Counted from the first letter of the stretch, positions 1-8,315 are shown. The stretch is DNA of 64,000 nucleotides from Aureibacter tunicatorum (GCF_036492635.1 NZ_AP025305.1:744001-808000), one strand, 5' to 3'. Notes: generated from the letters alone by a model not told the origin. Program-made: numbers and translations.

Positions 1-333
1 AGCCTCTTGATAGATTCTGCTTTCTTGCCTTGTGTCATTGCTTTCGCCATACGCTCCACTAGTGATATGAGCGTAGCCTAAAGTGAATTTGATTTTGGCA
101 TTTTGAGGTTTGTAAGTGATGCCGCTTCTTATCAATAGTTGCTCGAGATCTCCTCCGAGATTCCAGTTACGGTATTGGATATCTCCCTGGACTCCCCATG
201 GGCCTTCTTTGAAGGTTGTGTTGAAAAAGTACATATACCATGCGCCTAACTTTTCGTCATTTGATTGACAGGTTCCCCATTTAGGCATGAAAATGACGAT
301 GAGCAATGTGAAGAGTATTTGTTTTCTTCTCAT
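1..333 (-). CDS. DUF2490-like outer-membrane protein, 3' end outside window
   Basis: The frame reads from ATG at 333 down to the window edge, giving the first 111 residues; the rest lies outside the window. The N-terminus (MRRKQILFTLLIVIFMPK) is a typical signal peptide. It is followed by a GAWYMYFFN stretch and alternating hydrophobic/polar segments (IQYRNWNL, FTLGYAHIT), as in the predicted beta-barrel DUF2490 family of Bacteroidota, whose members start with a W-x-x-Y/F 'gaWy' motif after the signal peptide. The family's function is unknown; an outer-membrane location is inferred. The family call rests on pattern recognition of about a third of a normal-length protein. Confidence 0.6.
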   Translation of the reverse strand, partial: MRRKQILFTLLIVIFMPKWGTCQSNDEKLGAWYMYFFNTTFKEGPWGVQGDIQYRNWNLGGDLEQLLIRSGITYKPQNAKIKFTLGYAHITSGAYGESNDTRQESRIYQEA

Positions 334-475
334 AATTTTGCTTGCGTTTTGTAAAATGATTGTTTTATAAATAAAATTGAATTTTAAATATAATTGAATT
401 TTAAATATAATTGATAAAAATCATTTACGCGTAGTTTTATGAAAAATATGAATTGCTCAATTTTTAGTCTCGAAA

Positions 476-1504
476 CTAAGGTTTTGTGGATTGAATAGAA
501 TCGCGATTTCCATTTGCATGATAAATATAGCTGGCATCTTCATAGTAAGGTCCGAACTCGCCGTCTATTTTTTTGAGGCTCTCGAAATCCACATTTGCAA
601 ATCTGCTTGAATGAACGTAAAGGGCATCTTTGTCTCGCTTGAAAGTAGATTCCAAAATTTCAAAACTGCCAGCGTCTGCTTCTGTAAGCTCTCTTGCATC
701 ATAGTAAATTTTGTCATCGACTTTTATAAAAGCGTGGCCTAAATCGGTAATGTTTTCTCGACTATTGTAAGGGATCTTGATTACTTTGTTGACAGTTTCC
801 CCTCTATAGTTGTAGGAATAGTGATAAAGAAAGTTGCTGCCGATAATATATTCGTTGTTGAATTTTTCAATATTGGAGTTTTGTAATTCAATGGTCTCGA
901 ATGATATATTGCCTAATGAATCGATAATATGGCTTGGCAAAATGTACAGGAATTGATCATCTTTGGCAAATGAGTCGTCTAGCTCAACAAATGATTCATA
1001 CTCTACTTTGGCTCTATGGTATTTGTAAAAGTAATTGAAAGCGTCTTTAGACCATAACGATTTGGATGGTTCGTCTACGAATGTGTTTGGATCAGCGCCT
1101 TTAACAGATAAAATAGGTTTGGGGCCATAAGTCCAGTCCTCTCTGTTCATGACAAATACCTGATTGGCGTCTTTTGCAAAAGCGATATCAAGTATTTGGA
1201 AAGTGTTTGAATCAATTCCCAAATAGTCAAGCGATTTATCCGCATAGTAATAACCATTTTTATCTTTAGCCCAGTAGTAATCATCCAATGGCTTGAAACT
1301 AGCCAAGTCCAAGCCTTCAGGCATATCTCTTTGGCCTAATTCAAACCAATTGCCCATGGGGCAGTAGAGAATTTTTTTGCCATTCAGAGAATAATAATAA
1401 TTGTCGTTTCCTTTTTTGACTTTTTCTCCCAATGAATCGCAGGAAGTCAATGCTCCAACTAGCAAGAAAATTAGCGTATCGATAGGACCGCGCCTTTTCT
1501 TCAT
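476..1504 (-). CDS. DKNYY-domain lipoprotein
   Basis: A 342-residue secreted lipoprotein. The frame is open to an ATG at 1582, but the internal ATG at 1504 is preferred because it begins a clean lipoprotein signal (MKKRRGP, then TLIFLLVGALTSC, with the lipobox Cys about 22 residues in). The mature part repeats short units in which a Tyr-rich strand follows 'D/KDxxxxYY' (YYWAKDKNGYYY, FAKDANQVFV, SFAKDDQFLYI, TFKRDKDALYV), the hallmark of the DKNYY family. These repeats usually describe surface or periplasmic proteins of unknown role. It is transcribed alone; no partner is evident. Function beyond lipoprotein localisation cannot be assigned. Confidence 0.72.
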   Translation of the reverse strand: MKKRRGPIDTLIFLLVGALTSCDSLGEKVKKGNDNYYYSLNGKKILYCPMGNWFELGQRDMPEGLDLASFKPLDDYYWAKDKNGYYYADKSLDYLGIDSNTFQILDIAFAKDANQVFVMNREDWTYGPKPILSVKGADPNTFVDEPSKSLWSKDAFNYFYKYHRAKVEYESFVELDDSFAKDDQFLYILPSHIIDSLGNISFETIELQNSNIEKFNNEYIIGSNFLYHYSYNYRGETVNKVIKIPYNSRENITDLGHAFIKVDDKIYYDARELTEADAGSFEILESTFKRDKDALYVHSSRFANVDFESLKKIDGEFGPYYEDASYIYHANGNRDSIQSTKP

Positions 1505-1781
1505 GATTTTTTTCGCGATGTAGTTAAATAGCACTAAGCTTATAAAAATAGAGGTTTTCGGATATTCTAAAAGGTAATTCATGGGCAGAGCGTTTGTTTC
1601 ACTGAGTCAAGAATAAATTAATACGCTAAAGGTTGAATTGCAATATTAAATAATAGAAAGGAATACGCATCCCTTGAAATAGGGATTATATATAATGATG
1701 ATATGCGAGAAATGACTTGAAAGGTGAGAGATAGTGGTAAAGCGATAAGAAAATTCGTCAAATATTTTAGAATTAATAGTG

Positions 1782-1819
1782 AAGGCTCCGTTCATGTTTT
1801 TTTGAATGAACGGAGGCTT
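1782..1819. terminator. Long inverted repeat after the ATL gene
   Basis: CTCCGTTCAT (1786-1795) pairs perfectly with ATGAACGGAG (1806-1815), with a T-rich loop. The stem extends outward after one mismatch. It lies directly downstream of the alkyltransferase-like gene on the minus strand and probably ends the receptor-ATL transcript, although the U-run is better on the plus strand. Confidence 0.6.
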
Positions 1820-1820
1820 T

Positions 1821-2162
1821 TTATAGTTCCAGTTCTTCGTTTGGATTCCAAACTACGTTTTTGAAATTCAAAATTTTGTCGTTTTCGATTTCGATGCCTT
1901 CGCTTTCCAGCAATTCTTGCATGCGACTTGGAGGAGTGAAGTGGGCTTTGCCTGTGAGCAAGCCGATACGATTTACAACTCTATGAGCAGGCACTTCTTC
2001 CAAAGTGTGGGCATTGTTCATTGCCCAGCCGACCATCCTTGCGCTTCCTTTAGCGCCAAGATACTCAGCGATAAGCCCATAACTGCTTACTCTGCCCTCG
2101 GGTATCAATTTTACGACTTCGTAAACGTCTTCAAAGAAGCTGTATTTGTCTTTTTTTGCCAT
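1821..2162 (-). CDS. Alkyltransferase-like protein (ATL), MGMT family without the acceptor Cys
   Basis: A 113-residue protein with the DNA-binding half of O6-alkylguanine methyltransferases: a winged-helix segment (IPEGRVSSYGLIAEYLG, about 20-36), the Arg-finger region (GSARMVGWAMNN, 39-50) and the active-site loop. The canonical PCHRV is replaced by PAHRV (Ala59 instead of Cys), so it cannot accept an alkyl group. Known ATLs bind O6-alkylguanine, flip it and recruit nucleotide excision repair; that role is inferred here. Its ATG follows the stop codon of the TonB-dependent receptor with no gap (TAAATG on the minus strand), suggesting translational coupling. Two catalytic relatives (ada and the fused methyltransferase) lie 2.6-4 kb away. 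Confidence 0.9.
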   Translation of the reverse strand: MAKKDKYSFFEDVYEVVKLIPEGRVSSYGLIAEYLGAKGSARMVGWAMNNAHTLEEVPAHRVVNRIGLLTGKAHFTPPSRMQELLESEGIEIENDKILNFKNVVWNPNEELEL

Positions 2163-4574
2163 TTATAATTCGATTATAATCCCAACGGATGGGATCGTGG
2201 TGCCGGAGGAAGTATCCAAAAAGTCATACAGATAAGCACTAGGATTGTTAGGATCTGTAATAGGAACTCCAGCGGCGTCTCTTTGCACATCTATGACAGG
2301 TTGAAGCTGCGTTTCATAGCCATAGAAGTTTTGAATATCGAAATAAATATTAAGACTCCATTTATCAAAGTAGTATTTTTTGTCTATTCTGACGTCAAGG
2401 GAATGGGATGCGTCAAGTCGCTGAGTATTCAGTTGGTCATAATCAGGCACGCTTCGTCCACTGATGTCCCAGTTGGCTTTATTGACTGTTGCTTCTACAT
2501 CATAAGGTGTGTAAGGATTTCCTGCATTGAATCTCCAGCGCATTCCCAACTCCCAGTTTCGTTTGAATTTTTTCCCGCCTGACAAACTGATCAAATGCCT
2601 GCTGTCCCAAGATGAAGGGACGAATGCTCCATTTTTGTCTGTGAATTCGCTTCTAACCCAAGTGTATGTAGCTATTCCATAAAACCCTTTCCATAGTCTT
2701 TGTTGGTACATGAATTCGACTCCGTAAGATCTTCCTTTGCCTGATGAGTTGGCTTCGTCATTTCCTATTACGCCGAAATCTCCGCCCAGATTTGCCAAGT
2801 TGAGAGAATCTCTCAATAGGAATGGGTACTGGTCATAATGCTTGAAGAACCCTTCAACAGTGAATCTTCCATATTCATTAGCAAGGTATTCAAAACCTCC
2901 GACGATTTGCTTGGAGCGAATGTATTGAAGACCATTGTCGACATTGACAAGTTCCTGCTGATTGTTTCTGAATCCCATTGTCGTGAATGGAGGCAATTGA
3001 TAATATATGCCTGTGTTGAAATTTACAGCCCATCTTGGATTGAGCTGATAAGAAGCTGAAACTCTTGGCGAGAATTGATCCAAGGGATTGCTCATATAGG
3101 ATGAATAGTCATTTCCATCCAGTCTAGCTCCCAGCGAAAGCGTTAATTTATTGTCAAGGTAGCTATTGCTGATTTGGAAGTAACCTCCATATAAATTCAA
3201 ATCCAAATCGGATTCATAGATTGATGTGACAGGCCCCCCTGAAGTGGGTGTCATGCTCATATTATTGGTGTAGAATTGGGCATATTCATAGTTTATGCCA
3301 TAGCTTAATTGATAATTGCCGATTTTACGATAATCTTCAGCTCTGAATTTAGTTCCGATTTCGTAGGAGTCGTAGTCAAGAAGCTTGTTGTCTTCGCTAC
3401 TGCTGTCATTGTCTTTGTATTTGTAGGCCATATTGCAAAGCTGGCTTCTGCTAAGCACGAAAGTGTAAAAGCCGTCTTTTCTAAAATGTTGATATTTAGC
3501 GCCCACAGTGTAATTCCATTGTTCGTTTACAGGCAGGTTGTTCAAAGTGTAGCGTTGTTCTCTGGTTTCATTGGCATCTGTATTGAGTTCAAAGTTGTCT
3601 ATTGCGCCAATTCCCAAGATTGTCAATTGGTTCTTGTCATCGAATTTATGCTTTAGCTTGAATTGAGCGTCATTGTAAGTTGGCAAAAACGGCAAGTCAA
3701 GAGCTTTGAAAAGGAATTGCAAATAAGATCTTCTGGCAGAAAACAAATAGGTTGTCTTGTCCGAGATAGGACCTTGAACAGTCAAGCCTACATCAGTAGC
3801 TCCCACCACAGCATTTAAGGCAAAATGATCTTCATTACCGTCAGTTTGTATGAATTCGAATACAGAGCTTAATGTATTGCCTCGATTTGCAGGAAAAGCA
3901 CCCGAATAAAAGTCGACTTTGTCAATGAAGTCGACATTGATCATTCCCACAGGACCTCCGGAAGCTCCTTGAGTTTGAAAGTGATTGATTACAGGGATCT
4001 CAATGCCGTCAAGGTAGTATTTGTTTTCGCTGGGAGCTCCGCCTCGAATGATGATGTCATTACGAAAGGATACTGTTGTGGATACTCCAGGCAGGGATTG
4101 AATAACCTTGGAAATATCTCTGTTTCCTCCTGGCATTCTTCTTACTTCGTCAGAGCCAATGGATCTTAAGCTTAGCGGGCTTTCTTCGGTTTTGTCAAAT
4201 GGAGAAGCGGTTACCTCCACCTCGTCCAGTTTTAGTTCGGACTCGCCAAGCTCGAAATTCACAACAGTTGCTCTCGCATTTGTTACTCTTATTTCATAAC
4301 GAGTTTGTGGAAGAAAGCCTATAGAACTGGCTTGCACATTATACAAGTCAGGCTTTAAGTTGTCGATGATGAATAGACCTTTTTCATCAGTTATAGAACC
4401 TAAGCTAGTGCCTAGTATGGCAACATTGGCAAAAGGAATAGGCTCATTATTGAGTTTGTTGACAACCTTACCTTTTATGACTCCTTTTTCTTGAGCAATT
4501 GCATTGATTGCAAACAAACACATGAAAAGTAAAAATACTTTTTTGGTTTGTAAATATGACTTTATTGTGTTCAT
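2163..4574 (-). CDS. TonB-dependent receptor with carboxypeptidase-regulatory-like N-terminal domain
   Basis: About 803 residues. The ATG at 4574 is chosen because it begins a signal peptide (TKKVFLLFMCLFAINAIAQ); the frame runs further upstream only to a TTG. The mature N-terminus is a CarboxypepD_reg-like beta-sandwich (GVIKGKVVNKLNNEPIPFAN... to about residue 110), followed by a plug domain (SPLSLRSIGSDEVRRMPGG; IIIRGGAPSENKYYLDGIEI) and a long 22-strand barrel region rich in aromatic, Asn and Gly residues. Such receptors import substrates across the outer membrane using TonB energy. No SusD partner or TonB gene is adjacent, so the ligand is unknown. It is co-transcribed with the downstream ATL gene. 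Confidence 0.9.
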   Translation of the reverse strand: MNTIKSYLQTKKVFLLFMCLFAINAIAQEKGVIKGKVVNKLNNEPIPFANVAILGTSLGSITDEKGLFIIDNLKPDLYNVQASSIGFLPQTRYEIRVTNARATVVNFELGESELKLDEVEVTASPFDKTEESPLSLRSIGSDEVRRMPGGNRDISKVIQSLPGVSTTVSFRNDIIIRGGAPSENKYYLDGIEIPVINHFQTQGASGGPVGMINVDFIDKVDFYSGAFPANRGNTLSSVFEFIQTDGNEDHFALNAVVGATDVGLTVQGPISDKTTYLFSARRSYLQFLFKALDLPFLPTYNDAQFKLKHKFDDKNQLTILGIGAIDNFELNTDANETREQRYTLNNLPVNEQWNYTVGAKYQHFRKDGFYTFVLSRSQLCNMAYKYKDNDSSSEDNKLLDYDSYEIGTKFRAEDYRKIGNYQLSYGINYEYAQFYTNNMSMTPTSGGPVTSIYESDLDLNLYGGYFQISNSYLDNKLTLSLGARLDGNDYSSYMSNPLDQFSPRVSASYQLNPRWAVNFNTGIYYQLPPFTTMGFRNNQQELVNVDNGLQYIRSKQIVGGFEYLANEYGRFTVEGFFKHYDQYPFLLRDSLNLANLGGDFGVIGNDEANSSGKGRSYGVEFMYQQRLWKGFYGIATYTWVRSEFTDKNGAFVPSSWDSRHLISLSGGKKFKRNWELGMRWRFNAGNPYTPYDVEATVNKANWDISGRSVPDYDQLNTQRLDASHSLDVRIDKKYYFDKWSLNIYFDIQNFYGYETQLQPVIDVQRDAAGVPITDPNNPSAYLYDFLDTSSGTTIPSVGIIIEL

Positions 4575-4611
4575 GGTTGGGTTAATTGTAATCTTGTGTA
4601 CTGGTCTTGAG

Positions 4612-4641
4612 CAAATATAAAATAATTTCTGTAAATACAAA
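4612..4641 (-). promoter_or_regulatory. Candidate promoter of the receptor-ATL operon
   Basis: On the minus strand a TATATTTG box (4612-4619) matches the Bacteroidota -7 consensus TAnnTTTG, with TTTG about 18 nt upstream (4638-4641). It lies 38 nt before the chosen ATG at 4574, which supports that start over the upstream TTG. The spacer is slightly short. Confidence 0.4.
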
Positions 4642-4705
4642 TGTTGTAGTGTTGTTTATTTTTTCATTTCAATTGTTAAACAAAAATTAAGTGTCGATTT
4701 TTCGG

Positions 4706-4736
4706 TTGTTGAGGAGAAATAAAGGATGTAAATTTG
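4706..4736 (+). promoter_or_regulatory. Promoter of the ada operon
   Basis: TTG (4706-4708), 20 nt, then TAAATTTG (4729-4736) matches the Bacteroidota housekeeping promoter TTG-N19-21-TAnnTTTG. It sits 37 nt upstream of the ada ATG. No obvious Ada operator was recognised. Confidence 0.65.
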
Positions 4737-4772
4737 TTTTTCAACTGCTTAATAATCAAAAGTGAATGATCG

Positions 4773-5849
4773 ATGGAGATAACGGATGAGAAGTTGAGAA
4801 TTGTGTATTATGGAGCTGTTTTGAATAGAGACAGTAGCTATATTGGTTCATTCTTCTTTGGAGTGAGAACAACTGGGATTTTTTGTTTACCCTCTTGCAG
4901 AGCTAGAACGCCAAAGTTCAAAAATGTAGTATTTTTTACAGATACAAAAGATTTGCTGGATGAAGGGTATCGGCCTTGCAAGTTGTGCCGTCCGACAAAT
5001 TATCTGAACGATACTCCGATTGAAGTGGAAAAGGCTATGAACTTGGTGTTTGAAAGATGGCCGAGCAAGGTGAAGGATACGGATTTAAGTTCGTCAGGAA
5101 TTCAACCTGAAATGTTAAGACGATGGTTTAAAAAACATCATGGCATGACTTTCCAATCATATCAAAGAATGATTAGGCTTAATACGGCTTTCCAAGAATT
5201 GCATCAAGGCGAGAAAGTGGATCAATCTGCTTTTGGAATAGGATATGAATCTTTGAGTGGGTTTGGGTATTTATGCAAGACTTTGACAGGCAAGTCTCCA
5301 AAGGAAATTTCTTCTCATAAAGTAATCAATATGGATAGGATTTCAACCCCTTTGGGACATATGATCATCGGTGTTGTTGATGGGGCTGTATGCCTTTTAG
5401 AGTTTGCTGATAGGAGAATGTTGGAAAAGCAGTTATTTAAGATTCAAAGCAAATTGAATGCGGTTATACTCAAGGGAAAAAACGATATGATAGACAAGGC
5501 TAAAATTGAGCTTTTAGATTATTTTGAAGGAAAAAGATGTCGTTTTGATTTGCCTTTAGCTGAGCTGGGCAATGAGATGGATAAACGTGTTTGGAAAGCT
5601 CTGCGTGAAATTCCCGCTGGACAAACTAAAACTTATTCATCAATAGCAAAGCAATTAGGAATAAGTGAAAAGTCAGTTAGAAAGTCGAATGGTGAAAATG
5701 CTCTGGCGATTTTAACACCGTGTCACCGTTTGTTAAGCGATCAAGGCGAGCATGTGGGCTATGGAGGCGGATTGGCTAGAAAAAATTGGCTATTGAGGCA
5801 TGAAAGTATAATGTTCAAAAAGCAAGATGATGTATTACGAGGTCTTTGA
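4773..5849 (+). CDS. ada: Bifunctional Ada: methylphosphotriester sensor/activator and O6-methylguanine methyltransferase
   Basis: 358 residues with the full three-part Ada architecture. The N-terminal zinc domain carries Cys38, Cys42, Cys69 and Cys72 (FCLPSCRA; RPCKLCRP), the same positions as in E. coli Ada; Cys38 is the expected methylphosphotriester acceptor. An AraC-type helix-turn-helix follows (about 80-180, GYESLSGFGYLCKTLTGKSP). The C-terminal methyltransferase (185-345) has TPCHRLL with acceptor Cys317 and a GYGGGLARKNWLL loop. Methylation of the N-terminal domain should turn it into an activator of its own operon (family knowledge). The gene overlaps the next by 23 nt, so the two are probably translationally coupled. 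Confidence 0.95.
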   Translation: MEITDEKLRIVYYGAVLNRDSSYIGSFFFGVRTTGIFCLPSCRARTPKFKNVVFFTDTKDLLDEGYRPCKLCRPTNYLNDTPIEVEKAMNLVFERWPSKVKDTDLSSSGIQPEMLRRWFKKHHGMTFQSYQRMIRLNTAFQELHQGEKVDQSAFGIGYESLSGFGYLCKTLTGKSPKEISSHKVINMDRISTPLGHMIIGVVDGAVCLLEFADRRMLEKQLFKIQSKLNAVILKGKNDMIDKAKIELLDYFEGKRCRFDLPLAELGNEMDKRVWKALREIPAGQTKTYSSIAKQLGISEKSVRKSNGENALAILTPCHRLLSDQGEHVGYGGGLARKNWLLRHESIMFKKQDDVLRGL

Positions 5850-6948
5850 GATAAGCGGGTATAGAGTGACATTGATTGGAGATGAGCAAGGTTTGTCAAG
5901 ATTAATGATTGGAGAAGAGGTTGAGTATAGTCTTAAGGGCTTGCAGGAAGTTTGTGGCTTTGACTTGTTTGAGCAAGCTAAGATTCAACTTGCGGAGTAT
6001 TTTATAGGAAGCAGAATTGATTTTGATTTAAAGTTGAATCCACAAGGAACAGATTTTCAAAAATCCGTTTGGAATGCTTTGAGAGAAATTCCATATGGAG
6101 AAGCAAGGACATACAAGCAAATTGCTGTAGAAGTAGGAAATCCTAAAGGCGCTAGAGCTGTTGGAATGGCTAATAATAAAAATCCCTTGCCTGTCATTAT
6201 TCCTTGCCATCGAGTGGTGGGAACAGGAAATAAATTGACGGGGTATGTTTTTGGCTTGACGATGAAGCGCCATTTGCTGAATTTGGAAAAAGTCACAGTT
6301 ATTTTTCGAAGGCTTGAAGCTGGAAATGCCAGACATGGAAAAGTGTGGTGGCCGTCAGATAGTGTTTTCGAAATCATGGTTGGTGCGATTCTCACTCAAA
6401 ATACTACTTGGAAAAATGTCGAGAAATCATTGTCTGAATTAAGTGATTATTTAATTCCGAGCAAGATTTTATCATTTTCACAAGAAGAACTGGCTTTGAA
6501 AATAAAGTCAAGCGGATACCAAAATCAAAAAGCGCTTTATTTGAAAACGATGGCCGAATGGTGGATGAGCAAAGGCGAAAGTATAGAGTGCTTGAAAGGG
6601 TTGAGTGATAATGAGTTCAGAACTGAGCTATTGTCTTTGAAGGGAGTTGGAAAGGAAACGGCTGATTCAATTATGGTTTATGCCTTTAGTAGGCCTTTCT
6701 TTGTAATTGACGCTTATACGAGAAGGATATTTCAAAGAGTTGGCTTTGAGGTGCCTAAAGATTATGATGAGTTTAGAATTATGATTGAGGAATGCGTATC
6801 AAGAGATTCGAGATTATATGGTGAATATCATGGGCTGTTGGTTGAACATGCTAAGAATTATTGTTTGAGTATTCCGAAGTGTGAAAAATGTCCACTTGCT
6901 GAGATCTGTGATTATAAAGTGGAGGAAACTTTGTCTCTGTTTGGCTAG
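5827..6948 (+). CDS. Fusion: O6-alkylguanine-DNA methyltransferase + endonuclease-III-like (COG2231/MagIII-type) glycosylase
   Basis: 373 residues joining two repair enzymes. Residues 1-155 are an Ogt-type methyltransferase with IIPCHRVVG (acceptor Cys127) and the arginine-finger region (GNPKGARAVGMANNKNP). Residues 168-373 are an HhH-GPD glycosylase: WWPSDSVFEIMVGAILTQNT, the hairpin LKGVGKETA (271-279), catalytic Asp295 in VIDAYTRR, and a C-terminal 4Fe-4S cluster motif Cys346-x5-Cys352-x2-Cys355-x5-Cys361. The lyase Lys of Nth (LPGVGRKTA) is Glu277 here, as in Helicobacter MagIII-type 3-methyladenine glycosylases, so a monofunctional alkyl-base glycosylase is predicted (inference). It overlaps ada and precedes a PEP mutase-like gene. 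The frame is continuous, with no sign of a sequencing artefact. Confidence 0.9.
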   Translation: MMYYEVFEISGYRVTLIGDEQGLSRLMIGEEVEYSLKGLQEVCGFDLFEQAKIQLAEYFIGSRIDFDLKLNPQGTDFQKSVWNALREIPYGEARTYKQIAVEVGNPKGARAVGMANNKNPLPVIIPCHRVVGTGNKLTGYVFGLTMKRHLLNLEKVTVIFRRLEAGNARHGKVWWPSDSVFEIMVGAILTQNTTWKNVEKSLSELSDYLIPSKILSFSQEELALKIKSSGYQNQKALYLKTMAEWWMSKGESIECLKGLSDNEFRTELLSLKGVGKETADSIMVYAFSRPFFVIDAYTRRIFQRVGFEVPKDYDEFRIMIEECVSRDSRLYGEYHGLLVEHAKNYCLSIPKCEKCPLAEICDYKVEETLSLFG

Positions 6949-6984
6949 AGTAAGATTACGTTCTTCAATGGAAAAAAATTAATT

Positions 6985-7824
6985 ATGAAAAAAATAGAAC
7001 AGAAGATATTGGCGGAAGAGTTTCAGGATTTGCATCAAAAACACGAGCTTTTTGTTTTGCCAAACGTTTGGAATGCAGGCTCGGCCGTGGTGTTTGAAAA
7101 GCAAGGGTTTCAGGCTTTGGGCACCACTAGCGCCGGTATAGCCTATTCTCTTGGATATCCGGATGGTGAAAAGATTACCTTGAATGATTTGTGCTTGGTG
7201 GTAGAGCAAATTGTGAAAAGAATAAATATTCCTTTGTCTGTGGATGCGGAAAGAGGCTATGGCGATTCACCGGAAGTTGCTAAAATTTCAGTTAGAAGGA
7301 TTATTGAAGCAGGAGCTGTGGGGATTAATATTGAAGATGGATATCCTGAAGAAAAACCATTCTTAGAAAATTTAACCTTGCAATTAGAGAAAATTCAGGC
7401 GATAAAAGAGTTGAAGAAAGAATTGAACATGCCTTTTGTCATCAATGCGAGAACCTGTGTTTTTTGGCTTGGAGTAGGAAAGGAATCTGAAAGAATGGAT
7501 TTAGCTTTGGAAAGAATCAACGCTTATGCTGACGCTGGAGCAGATTGTTTATTTGTGCCTGGAGTGTTGAATGAAGAACAAAGTAAAATATTAGCTCTTA
7601 ACTCTCCTCTTCCATTGAATTTGATAGCAAATCCGGTATTTAATGATGTTGTTAAGCTTAATGCAATGGGAGTGAGTAGATTGAGTTTAGGCTCTGGACC
7701 CGCTAGATGGACTTGCAATAAATTAATAAAATTGGCAGATCATTTGAAGAAAGGCAATGACTTTTCCGCCTTGTTCACGCATGATTTTTCATATGATAAA
7801 GCAAATAAATATTTTGATTTTTAA
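6985..7824 (+). CDS. Isocitrate lyase/PEP mutase-family enzyme
   Basis: 279 residues of the ICL/PEP mutase TIM-barrel superfamily: PNVWNAGSAVVFEKQGFQAL near the start, LSVDAERGYGDSPE (metal/substrate Asp-rich loop, about 86-99), AVGINIEDGYPEEKP (about 110-124) and INARTCVFW (about 153). Family members cleave or form C-C or C-P bonds next to a carboxylate (2-methylisocitrate lyase, oxaloacetate decarboxylase, phosphonopyruvate enzymes). The substrate cannot be told from sequence alone. The ICL signature KKCGH is absent. It starts 36 nt after the methyltransferase-glycosylase gene on the same strand, so it may belong to the ada operon, which is an odd partner for a metabolic enzyme. Confidence 0.85.
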   Translation: MKKIEQKILAEEFQDLHQKHELFVLPNVWNAGSAVVFEKQGFQALGTTSAGIAYSLGYPDGEKITLNDLCLVVEQIVKRINIPLSVDAERGYGDSPEVAKISVRRIIEAGAVGINIEDGYPEEKPFLENLTLQLEKIQAIKELKKELNMPFVINARTCVFWLGVGKESERMDLALERINAYADAGADCLFVPGVLNEEQSKILALNSPLPLNLIANPVFNDVVKLNAMGVSRLSLGSGPARWTCNKLIKLADHLKKGNDFSALFTHDFSYDKANKYFDF

Positions 7825-7947
7825 AATTGTAGATTAAAGCTCTTCAGTTTTTAGTATAATTTTTATTTAAGGATTCTCGTCATTTTAGGTAGTTGATTGA
7901 AAAATGGTTTTAAAATTGCTTGAGATAGCTTTTTTTTCTGTTTTTAA

Positions 7948-7979
7948 TTTGATAATTCCGCAAAAACCACACATATTTG
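7948..7979 (+). promoter_or_regulatory. Promoter of the tRNA-Gln array
   Basis: TTTG (7948-7951) then 20 nt and CATATTTG (7972-7979), followed by CA. The arrangement TTG-N20-CATATTTGCA is the same as upstream of the tRNA-Asn array. A short hairpin (AACGG/CCGTT, about 7988-8002) lies between it and the first tRNA. Confidence 0.65.
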
Positions 7980-8005
7980 CATCCGCTAAACGGAAAACCG
8001 TTGAA

Positions 8006-8078
8006 TGTCCCATGGTGTAACTGGCAACACGTCTGATTTTGGTTCAGAAGAGTCTAGGTTCGAGCCCTAGTGGGACAA
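8006..8078 (+). tRNA. tRNA-Gln (anticodon TTG), copy 1 of 6
   Basis: Folds as a standard cloverleaf: acceptor TGTCCCA/TGGGACA, D-arm GTG...CAC, anticodon stem TCTGA/TCAGA with loop TTTTGGT (anticodon TTG), T-arm CTAGG/CCTAG with TTCGAGC loop, discriminator A. CCA is not encoded. The U1-A72 pair is typical of glutamine tRNAs. It lies first in the array, 27 nt after the -7 box, and is preceded by a small hairpin rather than the spacer hairpin found before copies 2-6. Confidence 0.97.
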
Positions 8079-8109
8079 CATTAAAAATAGCGAAAGCGAC
8101 AATTCCGAT

Positions 8110-8182
8110 TGTCCCATGGTGTAACTGGCAACACGTCTGATTTTGGTTCAGAAGAGTCTAGGTTCGAGCCCTAGTGGGACAA
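8110..8182 (+). tRNA. tRNA-Gln (TTG), copy 2 of 6
   Basis: Identical over all 73 nt to copy 1. It is preceded by a 31-nt spacer whose GACAAT pairs with ATTGTC across the tRNA 5' boundary. Confidence 0.97.
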
Positions 8183-8213
8183 CATTAAAAATAGCGAAAG
8201 CGACAATTTCGAT

Positions 8214-8286
8214 TGTCCCATGGTGTAACTGGCAACACGTCTGATTTTGGTTCAGAAGAGTCTAGGTTCGAGCCCTAGTGGGACAA
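8214..8286 (+). tRNA. tRNA-Gln (TTG), copy 3 of 6
   Basis: Identical to copy 1. The junction hairpin before it has a TTCG loop. Confidence 0.97.
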
Positions 8287-8315
8287 CATTCAAAAGCGAA
8301 AGCGACAATTTCTAT

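Noticed and set aside
4655-4772. Ada operator upstream of ada
   Set aside because: No sequence resembling a known Ada box could be recognised; only the general promoter is supportable.
5827-5849. Possible frameshift joining ada and the next gene
   Set aside because: The 23-nt overlap is between two complete genes, each with intact domains and its own start/stop; translational coupling is the simpler reading.
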